DNA of 64,000 nucleotides, taken from Algorimicrobium echini (GTDB lineage Bacteria; Bacteroidota; Bacteroidia; Flavobacteriales; Flavobacteriaceae). A program made the position numbers and the translations under genes. Below the pieces are notes generated by a model. That model was not told where the DNA came from. It ran no database searches and was given only the letters and a program-made list of their open reading frames with translations. Positions 36,055 through 44,808 of the stretch are shown in pieces (the stretch's first letter is position 1; every line of letters starts with the position of its first letter). The stretch is from positions 24,511 to 88,510 of the forward strand of contig NZ_FOVN01000003.1 of the NCBI RefSeq assembly GCF_900115185.1, read 5' to 3'.

Positions 36055-37098
36055 ATGTACAAAGTACTACTTCGTCCTTTATTTTTTCTTTTCGATCCGG
36101 AGAAAATCCATTATTTTACGTTTTCACTAATTAAATACACTTCTAAAATACCTGGTATTTCAGCTTTGTTTAGAAGTCTTTATGTTGTTGAAGATGCGCA
36201 ATTAGAGCGCCAAATTTTTGGACTGACTTTTAAAAATCCAGTTGGTTTAGCGGCTGGTTTTGATAAAAATGCTGTTCTGTATAATGAGTTAGCCAATTTT
36301 GGTTTTGGTTTTATTGAAATAGGAACAGTTACACCAAAAGGGCAGGTGGGAAACCCTAAAAAACGCTTGTTTCGTTTAAAGGATGACCAAGGTATAATTA
36401 ACCGTATGGGTTTTAATAATGAAGGTCTAGATGCAGCCATTTCTCAATTAAAGAAAAATAAAGGAAACGTTATAATTGGTGGTAATATTGGAAAAAATAC
36501 ACAAACCAAACCCGAAGATTATACCAAAGACTACCTTACCTGCTTTAACGCTTTGCATCCGTATGTGGATTATTTTGTGTTAAATGTTAGTTGCCCTAAT
36601 GTTGGGAGTCATGCCAAACTTAATGATAAAGACTATTTAGAAACGTTAATTTACACTGTTCAAAAGGCCAATAGGACTTTTGAAACTCAAAAACCAATTT
36701 TACTTAAAATAGCACCCGATTTAAACACAACCCAGTTAGATGAAATTATTGAACTGATTGCGGAAACAAATCTGGATGGTGTAATAGCCAGTAACACATC
36801 TGTAGATAGAACTGGTTTGAAAGCATCTCCTGAATTATTAGCAGAAATTGGCAATGGTGGTTTAAGTGGACAACCAATTAAGGATAAATCTACTGCCGTT
36901 ATAAAATATCTTTCTGAAAAGAGTCATAAAGCATTCCCTATAATTGGTGTGGGTGGTATTCATTCTGCTCAAGATGCCTTGGAAAAAATAGATGCTGGCG
37001 CTGATTTGCTTCAAATATATACGGGTTTTATATATGAAGGCCCTAAACTGGTTAAAACCATTAATAAGGCTTTATTAAACCAAAAAACACGCTATTAG
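36055..37098 (+). CDS. pyrD: Dihydroorotate dehydrogenase, quinone-dependent (class 2)
   Basis: The 347-residue FMN enzyme oxidises dihydroorotate to orotate in pyrimidine synthesis and passes electrons to quinone at the membrane. The N-terminal class 2 helix is present ([23 protein letters not shown]). The core has [15 protein letters not shown] and [21 protein letters not shown]. The catalytic serine is in [10 protein letters not shown], and the FMN phosphate site is [30 protein letters not shown]. Length and motifs are typical. Its last codons and stop are part of the terminator hairpin. Confidence 0.95.
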   Translation: MYKVLLRPLFFLFDPEKIHYFTFSLIKYTSKIPGISALFRSLYVVEDAQLERQIFGLTFKNPVGLAAGFDKNAVLYNELANFGFGFIEIGTVTPKGQVGNPKKRLFRLKDDQGIINRMGFNNEGLDAAISQLKKNKGNVIIGGNIGKNTQTKPEDYTKDYLTCFNALHPYVDYFVLNVSCPNVGSHAKLNDKDYLETLIYTVQKANRTFETQKPILLKIAPDLNTTQLDEIIELIAETNLDGVIASNTSVDRTGLKASPELLAEIGNGGLSGQPIKDKSTAVIKYLSEKSHKAFPIIGVGGIHSAQDALEKIDAGADLLQIYTGFIYEGPKLVKTINKALLNQKTRY

Positions 37099-37108
37099 CG
37101 TGTTTTTT
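37082..37108 (+). terminator. Terminator overlapping the pyrD stop codon
   Basis: AAAAAACACGC pairs perfectly with GCGTGTTTTTT around TATTA. The pyrD stop TAG lies in the loop and right arm, so the hairpin doubles as coding sequence. The A/T flanks also let it act for the converging protease gene. Confidence 0.9.
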
Positions 37109-37124
37109 GGTTATTAAGCAAACT

Positions 37125-39029
37125 TTACTTTTTTATAAATCTCTTGGTAACTTTGTTGCCATTAACATGTATTAATAAAAAGTATGTACCAGCACTTAAA
37201 TCTGATACATCAATTATTTCTGTAAATGTTCCAGAGGTTAATTTCTGCCCAAGCATATTTGTAATTTGATAAGTTGTTTCTTGAGTATTGTTTGGAAGTT
37301 TTACACGTAAGTTAGTATTAGAAACAGGGTTTGGAAATATGCTAACCGATTCGCTATTAAAAGTTTCTCTACTTAATGTGTTTTGAATTGTAATATTATC
37401 AATAGCAATATCGCTACTCCAATTGGAACCTCTTATAGCTCTAAACCTAAAACGAGCCGTTTGTCCTGAATAGCTGGATAAATCTACTTGTCTTGTTAAA
37501 TAAGCCTCACCATTAGTTTCTTGTTGTTGTCCTATAATTGCTGGTGTAATATCATTTGTAAATCCAGAACCAGTATCGATGTCTACATGTAATTCGCCCA
37601 TTGACAATCCAAACATGTGGTAATCGAATTCCAAAACACCATTCACTGTATTAATTTCTACACAAGGTGTTATATATTCCGCTACTTCCCCTGAAACGGC
37701 ATTAGATCCTTCCACAAAAATGTAATTTCCTGTACCAGATGCATCTGTTAATGGGCCACTACCAGTAGATGGTGTAGTGCCTGAATTTAATACCCATGTA
37801 AAATTAGCTGTTGAATTTGATTTCACAGTCCAACCATTTTCCGTAATGTCTGTTAGCGCGTCAAAATCACGACTTAACGGAAGTGTTTCTGTAGCGCCAA
37901 CCTTTATATACTCTGTATAACTTTTAGAAATAGTATTTTGCGCATTAGATACTGATAATTTAACGTCATAAAGTCCAGATGACAGATAGGTGTGTGTCGG
38001 GTTTTGAGTGGTGTAATCTGTAATATTATCACCATCAAAATCCCAAGCCCAACTTGTTGCTCCAACGGTTGTTTCAGAAAAAGCGACGGTTAATGAACTT
38101 TGACAACTTTGCGTGATATCTGCTGTAAAATCGACACTAATACTGGCACAATTAAAATTGTTTCTTGTTAGGGCATATGTTGCATACATTCTAGCATATT
38201 GTTGAGGCGTAAAAAGATCCCGACACTCTTTTCTAGAATAAGACATAATATTATTAGTTTGTGGCATATAGAAGTCGCCATTGGCATCTACATCAGTACC
38301 CGTATAATTGCATGATGAATTTACATTAGAATAGGATAAGGTTGGGTCTGCAGGTGTATCGCATATATAATCGCCTTCGGTTGTGCAATTGGAACCGTTA
38401 ACCAACTCATTTGGTGTGCCACCATGTGTGTGGCGCAAATTAAAAAAATGCCCCATTTCGTGTGCTAGTGTACTTCCGTTAGTAGCACATGAGTTGACCA
38501 TTAAAATTGTGTCATCACCACCAGGGTAATAAGCGTAACCGCATAGTGAACTTCCAGTACTTACTTTAGTAACCGTATTTGCAAAATAAATATTGATTAA
38601 ACCTGAAACGCTATGGGTAGCTGTTAAAATTCCTTCTTGGTCATCTTGAAAATCATAATAAGTATCGTTATCAATATAATTTATACCATCGCAAATAAAG
38701 AATTCTAAATTGGCATTGGCGTAAAATGCATTCATAGTAGTTATGGCATCATTTAACTCTGTGGTTGTTAATCCTCCTGTACCGCTAGAGGTTCTAATAA
38801 TGTGTGCTTTAACTGGAACAGAAGTTATAGGATTTGAAGCACGGAATTGGGGGTTGTTCAAAAAGGTTTCTTCAATTTCTAATAGTTGTTGTTTGTTATT
38901 TTGAAAAAAACGTAAGGATTCTGGTGTTTCAATTGTACCACAATTTTTATCTTGAGAAAATAATGGCAATTGAAAAAACAGTGCTACTGTTAGAAATAAT
39001 AGTAATTTGTTTAAAGTAGTAATGTTCAT
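37125..39029 (-). CDS. Secreted M43 zinc metalloprotease with PKD domain and T9SS sorting tail
   Basis: The 634-residue protein has a signal peptide (about 1-25) and an M43 (pappalysin-like) catalytic domain at about 70-295. The zinc motif is HEMGHFFNLRH (190-200, three histidines; the usual Gly of HExxHxxGxxH is Asn197), followed by the Met-turn IMSYS near 262. A PKD domain follows (about 298-378, WAWDFDGDN), then a MAM/jellyroll-like domain (about 385-555). The type A type IX secretion tail comes last (about 560-634, SIFPNPVSNTNLRV to KRFIKK). It is secreted or cell-surface and digests protein. The gene stands alone, opposite pyrD. Confidence 0.9.
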   Translation of the reverse strand: MNITTLNKLLLFLTVALFFQLPLFSQDKNCGTIETPESLRFFQNNKQQLLEIEETFLNNPQFRASNPITSVPVKAHIIRTSSGTGGLTTTELNDAITTMNAFYANANLEFFICDGINYIDNDTYYDFQDDQEGILTATHSVSGLINIYFANTVTKVSTGSSLCGYAYYPGGDDTILMVNSCATNGSTLAHEMGHFFNLRHTHGGTPNELVNGSNCTTEGDYICDTPADPTLSYSNVNSSCNYTGTDVDANGDFYMPQTNNIMSYSRKECRDLFTPQQYARMYATYALTRNNFNCASISVDFTADITQSCQSSLTVAFSETTVGATSWAWDFDGDNITDYTTQNPTHTYLSSGLYDVKLSVSNAQNTISKSYTEYIKVGATETLPLSRDFDALTDITENGWTVKSNSTANFTWVLNSGTTPSTGSGPLTDASGTGNYIFVEGSNAVSGEVAEYITPCVEINTVNGVLEFDYHMFGLSMGELHVDIDTGSGFTNDITPAIIGQQQETNGEAYLTRQVDLSSYSGQTARFRFRAIRGSNWSSDIAIDNITIQNTLSRETFNSESVSIFPNPVSNTNLRVKLPNNTQETTYQITNMLGQKLTSGTFTEIIDVSDLSAGTYFLLIHVNGNKVTKRFIKK

Positions 39030-39112
39030 AGGTTGAGAGATTTGTTTAGCACATGCAAGATATACAAATTATAGCAAATACATTTTTATAGATTTAAGCC
39101 ATTTGTTTTAGC

Positions 39113-39120
39113 TATTTTTG
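39113..39120 (+). promoter_or_regulatory. Putative -7 box upstream of lysE-like gene
   Basis: TATTTTTG matches TAnnTTTG and lies 19 bases before the proposed CTG start at 39140. A transcript starting about 39127 would contain the CTG but leave little leader. Confidence 0.45.
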
Positions 39121-39139
39121 ACAATAAAAATTTCTCACA

Positions 39140-39757
39140 CTGAACTACGACACGCTTATATCGTTTATTTTAGCTACAGCAGCTTTGGCTATTTCACCAG
39201 GACCTGATAATATTTATGTGTTGATGCAAAGTATTGCACATGGTAAAAAATATGGTTTAGCAACTGTTTTTGGCTTAATTTCCGGTTGTATTATTCATAC
39301 AACCCTTTTAGCTTTTGGTGTGTCGGCTATAATAAAGAATAATGATACTGTGTTTTTTGGTATTAAATTATTTGGTGCAGGCTATCTTGTTTATTTAGCT
39401 TATCAGGTTTTCAAAAGTTCTAATGATTTAACCTTATCGGAAACACAGGTTCCAAAAAAATCAGTAGGACAATTATTTAAACAGGGTTTTATAATGAATG
39501 TTTTAAACCCAAAAGTGAGTATTTTCTTTTTAGCATTTTTTCCAGGCTTTTTATTTAGCGAAACCTTATCAACCATATGGCAATTCTATATTTTAGGCTT
39601 TTTATTTATGGCAGTATCTTTACTGATTTTTTCTGTTATTGCTGTTTTAGCTGGTAACATTTCAGAATATATAAAATCTCATAAGCATTTAGGGTTGTAC
39701 TTAAAATGGCTTCAAATAATTGTTTTTATTGGTATTGCTGTTTTAATTTTAGTGTAG
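39140..39757 (+). CDS. LysE-family amino acid exporter, CTG start
   Basis: A 205-residue inner-membrane exporter of the LysE/RhtB family with six spans. The family N-terminus is LNYDTLISFILATAALAISPGPDNIYVLMQSI, where SPGPD is the hallmark. FKQGFIMNVLNPKVSIFFLAFFPGF (about 110-134) is the second signature. The first span only exists if translation begins upstream of the first standard start (TTG 39185, inside the hallmark). The frame is open from 39128, and the codon that aligns with the family's initial Met is CTG at 39140. The 205-residue form has the normal length. Likely substrates are amino acids, but the specific one is unknown. Confidence 0.82.
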   Translation: MNYDTLISFILATAALAISPGPDNIYVLMQSIAHGKKYGLATVFGLISGCIIHTTLLAFGVSAIIKNNDTVFFGIKLFGAGYLVYLAYQVFKSSNDLTLSETQVPKKSVGQLFKQGFIMNVLNPKVSIFFLAFFPGFLFSETLSTIWQFYILGFLFMAVSLLIFSVIAVLAGNISEYIKSHKHLGLYLKWLQIIVFIGIAVLILV

Positions 39758-39794
39758 TTTTCACGAAAACATTTTTGTAGATACAATTCTTTAG

Positions 39795-39802
39795 TATCTT
39801 TG
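39795..39802 (+). promoter_or_regulatory. Putative -7 box TATCTTTG at the HMG-CoA lyase start
   Basis: TATCTTTG is an exact TAnnTTTG match ending 6 bases before the ATG at 39809. Transcription would then begin at or within a base or two of the A of the start codon, giving a leaderless mRNA. Confidence 0.5.
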
Positions 39803-39808
39803 AAAACC

Positions 39809-40672
39809 ATGAGTGAATTAGTTAAAATTATTGAGTGTCCACGAGATGCCATGCAAGGCATTAAGACCTTTATTCCAACGGAACAAAAGGTGCAATATAT
39901 CCAGTCGTTACTACGAGTTGGATTTGATACCATTGACTTTGGTAGTTTTGTTTCCCCTAAAGCTATTCCTCAAATGGTAGATACAGCAGACGTTTTAGCG
40001 CAGTTAGATTTGAGCAAAACCACCAGTAAGTTATTGGCTATAATAGCTAATACGCGTGGTGCACAGGATGCAGCTAAACATGAACCCATTCAATATCTGG
40101 GTTATCCGTTTTCAATTTCTGAAAATTTTCAAATGCGAAATACGCATAAAACCATTGCTGAGTCTGTGGTAACCTTACAGGAAATTTTAGAAATAGCTGA
40201 CACCTATAAAAAAGAAGTGGTTGTTTATATTTCTATGGGTTTTGGTAACCCGTATGGCGATCCTTGGAATGTTGATATAGTAGGAGCGTGGACGGAAACG
40301 TTAAGCAACATGGGTGTTAAAATACTTTCTTTAAGCGATACCGTTGGAACGTCTGACCCTGAAAATATTGATTATTTATTCTCTAATTTAATTCCTAAAT
40401 ATCCACAAATAGAATTCGGTGCCCATTTGCATACCACACCAACAACTTGGTTTGAAAAGGTGGATGCAGCCTATCAAGCAGGTTGTATGCGTTTTGATGG
40501 TGCTATTCAAGGTTTTGGTGGTTGCCCTATGGCTAAAGACGATTTAACAGGAAATATGCCAACCGAAAAATTACTGTCATATTTTACCACTAAAAAACAT
40601 TCAGGGTTAAATGCGTTAAGTTTTGAAAGTGCTTATAACGAAGCAACTAAACTATTCTCTGTATATCATTAA
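39809..40672 (+). CDS. Hydroxymethylglutaryl-CoA lyase
   Basis: The 287-residue TIM-barrel enzyme cleaves HMG-CoA to acetoacetate and acetyl-CoA, the last step of leucine degradation. Family features are IIECPRDAMQGIKTFIPTEQKVQYIQSLLRVGFDTIDFGSFVSPKAIPQM (the ECPRD motif carries the catalytic Arg/Asp), ISMGFGNPYGDPW, LSDTVGTS, HLHTTP and a C-terminal FGGCPMAKD loop with the catalytic cysteine. I chose ATG 39809; the in-frame TTG at 39800 lies inside a promoter-like box. With leucine dehydrogenase at 29 kb it suggests active leucine catabolism. Confidence 0.9.
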   Translation: MSELVKIIECPRDAMQGIKTFIPTEQKVQYIQSLLRVGFDTIDFGSFVSPKAIPQMVDTADVLAQLDLSKTTSKLLAIIANTRGAQDAAKHEPIQYLGYPFSISENFQMRNTHKTIAESVVTLQEILEIADTYKKEVVVYISMGFGNPYGDPWNVDIVGAWTETLSNMGVKILSLSDTVGTSDPENIDYLFSNLIPKYPQIEFGAHLHTTPTTWFEKVDAAYQAGCMRFDGAIQGFGGCPMAKDDLTGNMPTEKLLSYFTTKKHSGLNALSFESAYNEATKLFSVYH

Positions 40673-40673
40673 C

Positions 40674-40711
40674 AAAAAAAGTCACTTGTTTCAAGTGACT
40701 CTTCTTTTAAT
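40674..40711. terminator. Bidirectional terminator after HMG-CoA lyase
   Basis: GTCACTTG (40681-40688) pairs perfectly with CAAGTGAC (40692-40699) around TTT, with A7 before it and TCTTCTTTT after. It separates HMG-CoA lyase from the converging TonB receptor gene; it is stronger for the minus strand, where the A7 becomes T7. Confidence 0.75.
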
Positions 40712-40747
40712 ATGTTTTTTTGGATTATCTCGAATGATTAATTATTT

Positions 40748-42967
40748 CTAAAGCCTAAATTCTAATCCTAAATTAGCTCCAAACGGATGACCAGGTCTCA
40801 ATCCTGCTGGTACTCTAGAAACTGCATAAGTAGCATCAAATACATTAATAATGTTTGATGTTAGACTTAAATGTTGGTTGATATGATATTTAGCTGAAAA
40901 ATCAACAACAAAATTCGAATCTACTTTTTCATTATCAGGAATGGCTCCTGTACCTGCTTGGGTTCTAAAAGCACCTAAATAACGACTGCTGGCATTTAGT
41001 TCGTATTTTTCATGTTCTAAAGATAGCATCAGGTTGAACTGATGTTCAGGGATATAGGGTAGTTGATCACCGGCTTCAACCGTTCCCCAAAGGTCCTCAC
41101 TACTTCCAAAACTATTTAAAAACTTGGTATTTGTATATGTGTAACCAAAAGAAATAGGTAAAGAATAGGTGTTGTTTGATACTAATAAATCGTAATTAAA
41201 CAAAGCTTCAATACCTTTTACAGCCACTTCACCAGCATTAAATTGTTCCAAGGAACCAGTTCCGCCAGTTGCGGCTAAATCACTTCCTAATAAATTACTA
41301 TAATCGTTATAGAAAGCTACCACTTCACCTTTTATTCCAAAAATTGAAAATCGTGAGCCTAATTCGTAATTTATACTTTCTTCAGGTTCTTGGCCAGGTT
41401 GATTGCTTGGTGGCGAAAACCCTTTGTGTACTCCTCCAAAAATGGTAGCCTGATTATTGAACTTATAATTAAAGCCAACACCAGGAATGAAAACATCTAC
41501 TTTATTTTCTCTAGAAGCTAAATCATTTCCGGTTCGTGACACATCATTTTTGTCAAAATCTTCTCGTAATAAAACTATGTTTTCATAACGTAAACCTGGT
41601 GTAATGGTTAGTTTGTTATAGCGAAACTTATACATAGCAAATGCAGCAAACGCTTTGGCAGAACTAACTCTGTTAGCATCTGTTCCTGGAATACCAGCTT
41701 CGGTTTGTGTCATGATACCATTGGAATTAATGGCGAATTTATCAACCCATTGAAAACGATCTTCTTCATCATAATGATAACGTAAACCAATTTCGATATC
41801 ATGAAATGTGTTTTCACCATTAAAGTGGTAATCTAATTTAGTTTGAATGCCTTTAGCGTTGTATAAACGATTATTAGCTTTTACATTTAATGCGTTATCA
41901 GCAGAATTTACTTCGCCTCGCAGCACATCCATATAATTTGAATATACTATTGGATCACTAACAATATCTGCAATCCCAACTTTAGTGTCATTTAGAGTTA
42001 CATCATTTAATTTATACCAATTTCGCTTAAATCGGTTGTAATAACCTGTTGTGGTAATTCTGAATTTTGATGATAAATCAAGTTTATGTGTTGCTGTAAA
42101 TTGAACATGTTCTGCATTCATTTGGTCTTCTTGCGAAGCTGCATAGCGGTTATAAGGATTGGCACTAAAATCAGCATCTGTTAAACCTAAATAGGTTTCG
42201 TTTGATACTTCATCGGAATATTGAAATTTCATTTCTAGGGCTTGTCTTATTTTTGCAGTTTTAGATGAGTTTATTCGGAATTTAGCAACGACATCATTTT
42301 TGTCAAAACCCGTATTCCTATTATCTAATAGGTTTTTAAAACCATCTGAGTTGAAATTTAAATACTCAACCATATAGCCGAAATTCTCTTTGCTATCTCC
42401 AATTTTGGCTTGAAACTGTCCAGTGTCAAATGAACCATAACTACCAAAAACGCGACCATAAAACGAATCTGGTATTTGTGAAGACACCATATTTATAGCG
42501 CCACCTGTAGTAAATGGACCATATTGAACTTGACTACTACCTTTTAAAATTTCTATTGCCTCCATACGGGCTATAGAAGGGAAATAATAAGCAGCTGGCG
42601 CACTATAAGGCGCAGGTGCAATAAGTACACCATCTTCCATAATTGATATTTTTGCGCTACGCTCTGGCGATGTGCCTCGAAGACTAATATTGGGTCTTAA
42701 TCCAAAACCATCTTCCTCATAAATATTAACACCAGGTACGGTTCGTAACACACGATTTATGTCTGTGTAATTAAATTTAGCTAATTCTTTTGGTGAAATA
42801 TAATAAGCAGAACCTGTCCTGTTTTGTGCTACATATTTATTACCAAAAATGACATTGGTGGAAATAATAACCTCGTTTAAATTTTGAATAGAATCGGTCT
42901 CTTTTTTTTCCTGTGCTACTAATGATACACCGAATAAGGCCGCGATTAGTGATAACTTGATCCTCAT
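40748..42967 (-). CDS. TonB-dependent outer-membrane receptor (FecA-like)
   Basis: A 739-residue receptor with a signal peptide (about 1-18). The plug domain (about 27-165) contains NEVIIST (a TonB-box-like start), INRVLRTVPGVNIYEEDGFGLRPNISLRGTSPERSAKISIMEDGVLI, and MEAIEILKGSSQVQYGPFTTGGAINMVS. The 22-strand barrel follows, ending in GANLGLEFRL with a terminal aromatic-x-Leu pattern. The plug resembles FecA-type ferric-chelate receptors; the substrate is therefore likely an iron or other metal complex, but this is inference. It lacks the carboxypeptidase-like N-terminal domain of SusC proteins. It diverges from the thioredoxin-ApbE-DUF4266-DUF3570 operon with a shared 215-base regulatory region. 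Confidence 0.88.
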   Translation of the reverse strand: MRIKLSLIAALFGVSLVAQEKKETDSIQNLNEVIISTNVIFGNKYVAQNRTGSAYYISPKELAKFNYTDINRVLRTVPGVNIYEEDGFGLRPNISLRGTSPERSAKISIMEDGVLIAPAPYSAPAAYYFPSIARMEAIEILKGSSQVQYGPFTTGGAINMVSSQIPDSFYGRVFGSYGSFDTGQFQAKIGDSKENFGYMVEYLNFNSDGFKNLLDNRNTGFDKNDVVAKFRINSSKTAKIRQALEMKFQYSDEVSNETYLGLTDADFSANPYNRYAASQEDQMNAEHVQFTATHKLDLSSKFRITTTGYYNRFKRNWYKLNDVTLNDTKVGIADIVSDPIVYSNYMDVLRGEVNSADNALNVKANNRLYNAKGIQTKLDYHFNGENTFHDIEIGLRYHYDEEDRFQWVDKFAINSNGIMTQTEAGIPGTDANRVSSAKAFAAFAMYKFRYNKLTITPGLRYENIVLLREDFDKNDVSRTGNDLASRENKVDVFIPGVGFNYKFNNQATIFGGVHKGFSPPSNQPGQEPEESINYELGSRFSIFGIKGEVVAFYNDYSNLLGSDLAATGGTGSLEQFNAGEVAVKGIEALFNYDLLVSNNTYSLPISFGYTYTNTKFLNSFGSSEDLWGTVEAGDQLPYIPEHQFNLMLSLEHEKYELNASSRYLGAFRTQAGTGAIPDNEKVDSNFVVDFSAKYHINQHLSLTSNIINVFDATYAVSRVPAGLRPGHPFGANLGLEFRL

Positions 42968-43006
42968 TTTTATTTAGACTTATTATGAATAGTTTTTTTC
43001 AGGCTG

Positions 43007-43037
43007 CAAAAATAGAGTCAAAAATGGGTTTCTGCAA
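43007..43037 (-). promoter_or_regulatory. Putative promoter of the TonB receptor
   Basis: On the minus strand, TTG (43037-43035), 20 bases, then TATTTTTG (43014-43007) gives a full match to the Bacteroidota promoter. It is 40 bases from the receptor start codon. Confidence 0.6.
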
Positions 43038-43100
43038 GTTTATTTAGAACAAATAAAAATAAAATCTGTAAGTAACAGGCATTGATCTTTTTACAGTTGT

Positions 43101-43114
43101 GTAACATTTGTTAC
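43101..43114. promoter_or_regulatory. Perfect 14-bp palindrome, candidate operator of the divergent region
   Basis: GTAACA-TT-TGTTAC is a perfect inverted repeat between the TonB receptor and the thioredoxin-ApbE operon. A further half-site GTAACA occurs at 43072-43077 and a GTTAC at 43153-43157. It sits about 65 bases before the thioredoxin ATG and looks like a dimeric repressor or activator site. No regulator gene is in the window. Confidence 0.5.
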
Positions 43115-43182
43115 GTTCAGATTACAATAATTACACAAACTTTGCGTTATCCATCGTTACATAAAATCTTCAACTATACACT

Positions 43183-43620
43183 ATGAAAAATTCTGTATTG
43201 CTAATATTATTTGTTATTGTCTCAAATAGTGTTTTCTCACAAAACTGGAAGACTAATTTTGAAGCCGCTCAACAAGAAGCATTGCAATCAAAAAAACCGA
43301 TTATTCTTGTATTTGCTGGAACAGATTGGTGCTCACCATGTATTAAATTAGATAAACAAATATTTCAATCTGATACGTTTAAAATTTATGCCACTGAAAA
43401 TGCTATTTTAGTTCGCGCCGATTTTCCAAGGAAGAAGGAAAATGCCTTATCTAAAACACTACAAGAACAAAACAGAAAACTAGCAGACAGGTATAACCCA
43501 AATGGCTTTTTTCCGTTTGTTTTAATGCTAAATGCTGAAGGTGTTGTTTTAGGTGAACTAGGTTATGAAAAAATTGAACCACAAGATTACGTGAATAAGC
43601 TTCAAGCATTTGTAAAATAA
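43183..43620 (+). CDS. Secreted thioredoxin-family protein
   Basis: The 145-residue protein has a signal peptide (cleaved after VFSQ, residue 20) and a thioredoxin fold with the active-site pair in GTDWCSPCIKL (Cys50 and Cys53) and a downstream cis-Pro loop near GFFPFVLML. It is the thioredoxin-like (DUF255/thioredoxin_7) type that keeps periplasmic thiols reduced or oxidised. It opens an operon whose other members are ApbE, DUF4266 and DUF3570; the ApbE ATG follows its stop directly. A likely role is redox care of the cysteines in the DUF4266 tail, but that is inference. Confidence 0.85.
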   Translation: MKNSVLLILFVIVSNSVFSQNWKTNFEAAQQEALQSKKPIILVFAGTDWCSPCIKLDKQIFQSDTFKIYATENAILVRADFPRKKENALSKTLQEQNRKLADRYNPNGFFPFVLMLNAEGVVLGELGYEKIEPQDYVNKLQAFVK

Positions 43621-44601
43621 ATGAAAGTCATTGTAACAGCATACTGTTTTTTTTTACTCTCAACAATTACCTTTGCACAAGGTACTTATAAGCGCACCAT
43701 GAAATTAATGGGAAGTCGCTTTGATATTACTGTAATTGCAGATTCGCAAATTCAAGCTGATGGTTTTATAGACCAAGCCGTTAGCGAAATTGAACGGATT
43801 GAACGTTTAATATCTTCTTGGGACGCTAATTCCCAAACATCGCTAATCAATAGGAATGCAGGTATAAAACCTGTAGTTGTAGATAAAGAATTATATCATC
43901 TTATTGAACGTGCAATTGGTATATCAAAACTCACGCAAGGCGCTTTTGATATTTCGTATGCATCTATGGATAAAATTTGGAAATTTGATGGCAGTATGAC
44001 TGAAAAACCGACTGATTCTGAAATTTCAGAATCCGTTGTAAAAGTTGGTTATCAAAACATTATTTTAAATAAAGAAGAGACTAGTGTTTTCCTGAAGCTA
44101 GCTGGAATGAAAATTGGTTTTGGAGCCATAGGAAAAGGCTATGCAGCGGACAAGACTAAAGATTTACTGAAGCAAAGAGGTGTTAAAGCTGGAATCATAA
44201 ATGCGTCTGGCGACATGAATACTTGGGGTTTTCAAACAACAGGTGAAACTTGGAAAATAGCTATAACCAATCCGCTAAATAAGGACAAGGTGTTTGCTAT
44301 GTTACCAGTTGATAATCGTGCTATAGTAACATCTGGAAATTATGAGAAATTTGTAAAATTTGATAACATTCGATATTCTCATATTATTGATCCTAGAACC
44401 GGTTATCCAAGTACTGGTATCATAAGTGTGAGTGTTTTAGCTCCAAAAGCAGAACTTGCTGATGCGTTGGCAACCTCCATATTTGTTATGGGTAAAGATG
44501 TGGGTCTCAACTTTGTAAACCAACTAGAAACTATTGATTGTATTATAATTAATGAATCAGGTGAAATTTTTTATTCTGATAAAATTCAACCAAAACAATG
44601 A
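43621..44601 (+). CDS. apbE: FAD:protein FMN transferase ApbE
   Basis: A 326-residue periplasmic enzyme that moves FMN from FAD onto Ser/Thr of extracytoplasmic proteins. After a signal peptide (about 1-20) the ApbE fold shows MKLMGSRFDITVIAD, INASGDMNTWG, IGFGAIGKGYAADKTKDLL (FAD-binding) and SHIIDPRTGYPST (the metal and FMN site). It starts at the base after the thioredoxin stop and overlaps DUF4266 by four bases. Its target should be encoded nearby; no RnfG/NqrC-type FMN-binding domain is present in this window, so DUF4266 or DUF3570 are the candidates. Confidence 0.93.
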   Translation: MKVIVTAYCFFLLSTITFAQGTYKRTMKLMGSRFDITVIADSQIQADGFIDQAVSEIERIERLISSWDANSQTSLINRNAGIKPVVVDKELYHLIERAIGISKLTQGAFDISYASMDKIWKFDGSMTEKPTDSEISESVVKVGYQNIILNKEETSVFLKLAGMKIGFGAIGKGYAADKTKDLLKQRGVKAGIINASGDMNTWGFQTTGETWKIAITNPLNKDKVFAMLPVDNRAIVTSGNYEKFVKFDNIRYSHIIDPRTGYPSTGIISVSVLAPKAELADALATSIFVMGKDVGLNFVNQLETIDCIIINESGEIFYSDKIQPKQ

Positions 44602-44807
44602 AAAAACTTTTAGTACTTGTGGTATTTGGGAGTTTATTTAATTCTTGCGTAACCGTTAAAGAATATGATAAAGTGAATATTAACGATCCAGAGATGGTGC
44701 TTTCGGCAAAAAAAATAGAGCGTTTTGAAACTAATTTTCAATTATATCGTGAAGCATCTTCTGGTGCAAATGGAGGAAAAACAGGAGGTGGCTGTGGTTG
44801 TAATTAA
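44598..44807 (+). CDS. DUF4266 small lipoprotein with Gly/Cys tail
   Basis: A 69-residue protein. The signal peptide ends at the lipobox FNSC (Cys17), so the mature lipoprotein has only about 53 residues. The middle (VKEYDKVNINDPEMVLSAKKIERFETNFQLYRE) is a conserved acidic segment. The C-terminus REASSGANGGKTGGGCGCN is glycine-rich with two cysteines, the hallmark of DUF4266. The segment SSGA resembles the S/T-GA part of the ApbE flavin-attachment motif, and the CGC could bind metal or be oxidised. It overlaps ApbE (ATGA) and is 1 base from DUF3570. No function is established that I know. Confidence 0.88.
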   Translation: MKKLLVLVVFGSLFNSCVTVKEYDKVNINDPEMVLSAKKIERFETNFQLYREASSGANGGKTGGGCGCN

Positions 44808-44808
44808 T

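Noticed and set aside
44725-44808. N-terminal extension of the DUF3570 frame
   Set aside because: It overlaps the DUF4266 gene in another frame and would hide the signal peptide that begins at ATG 44809.
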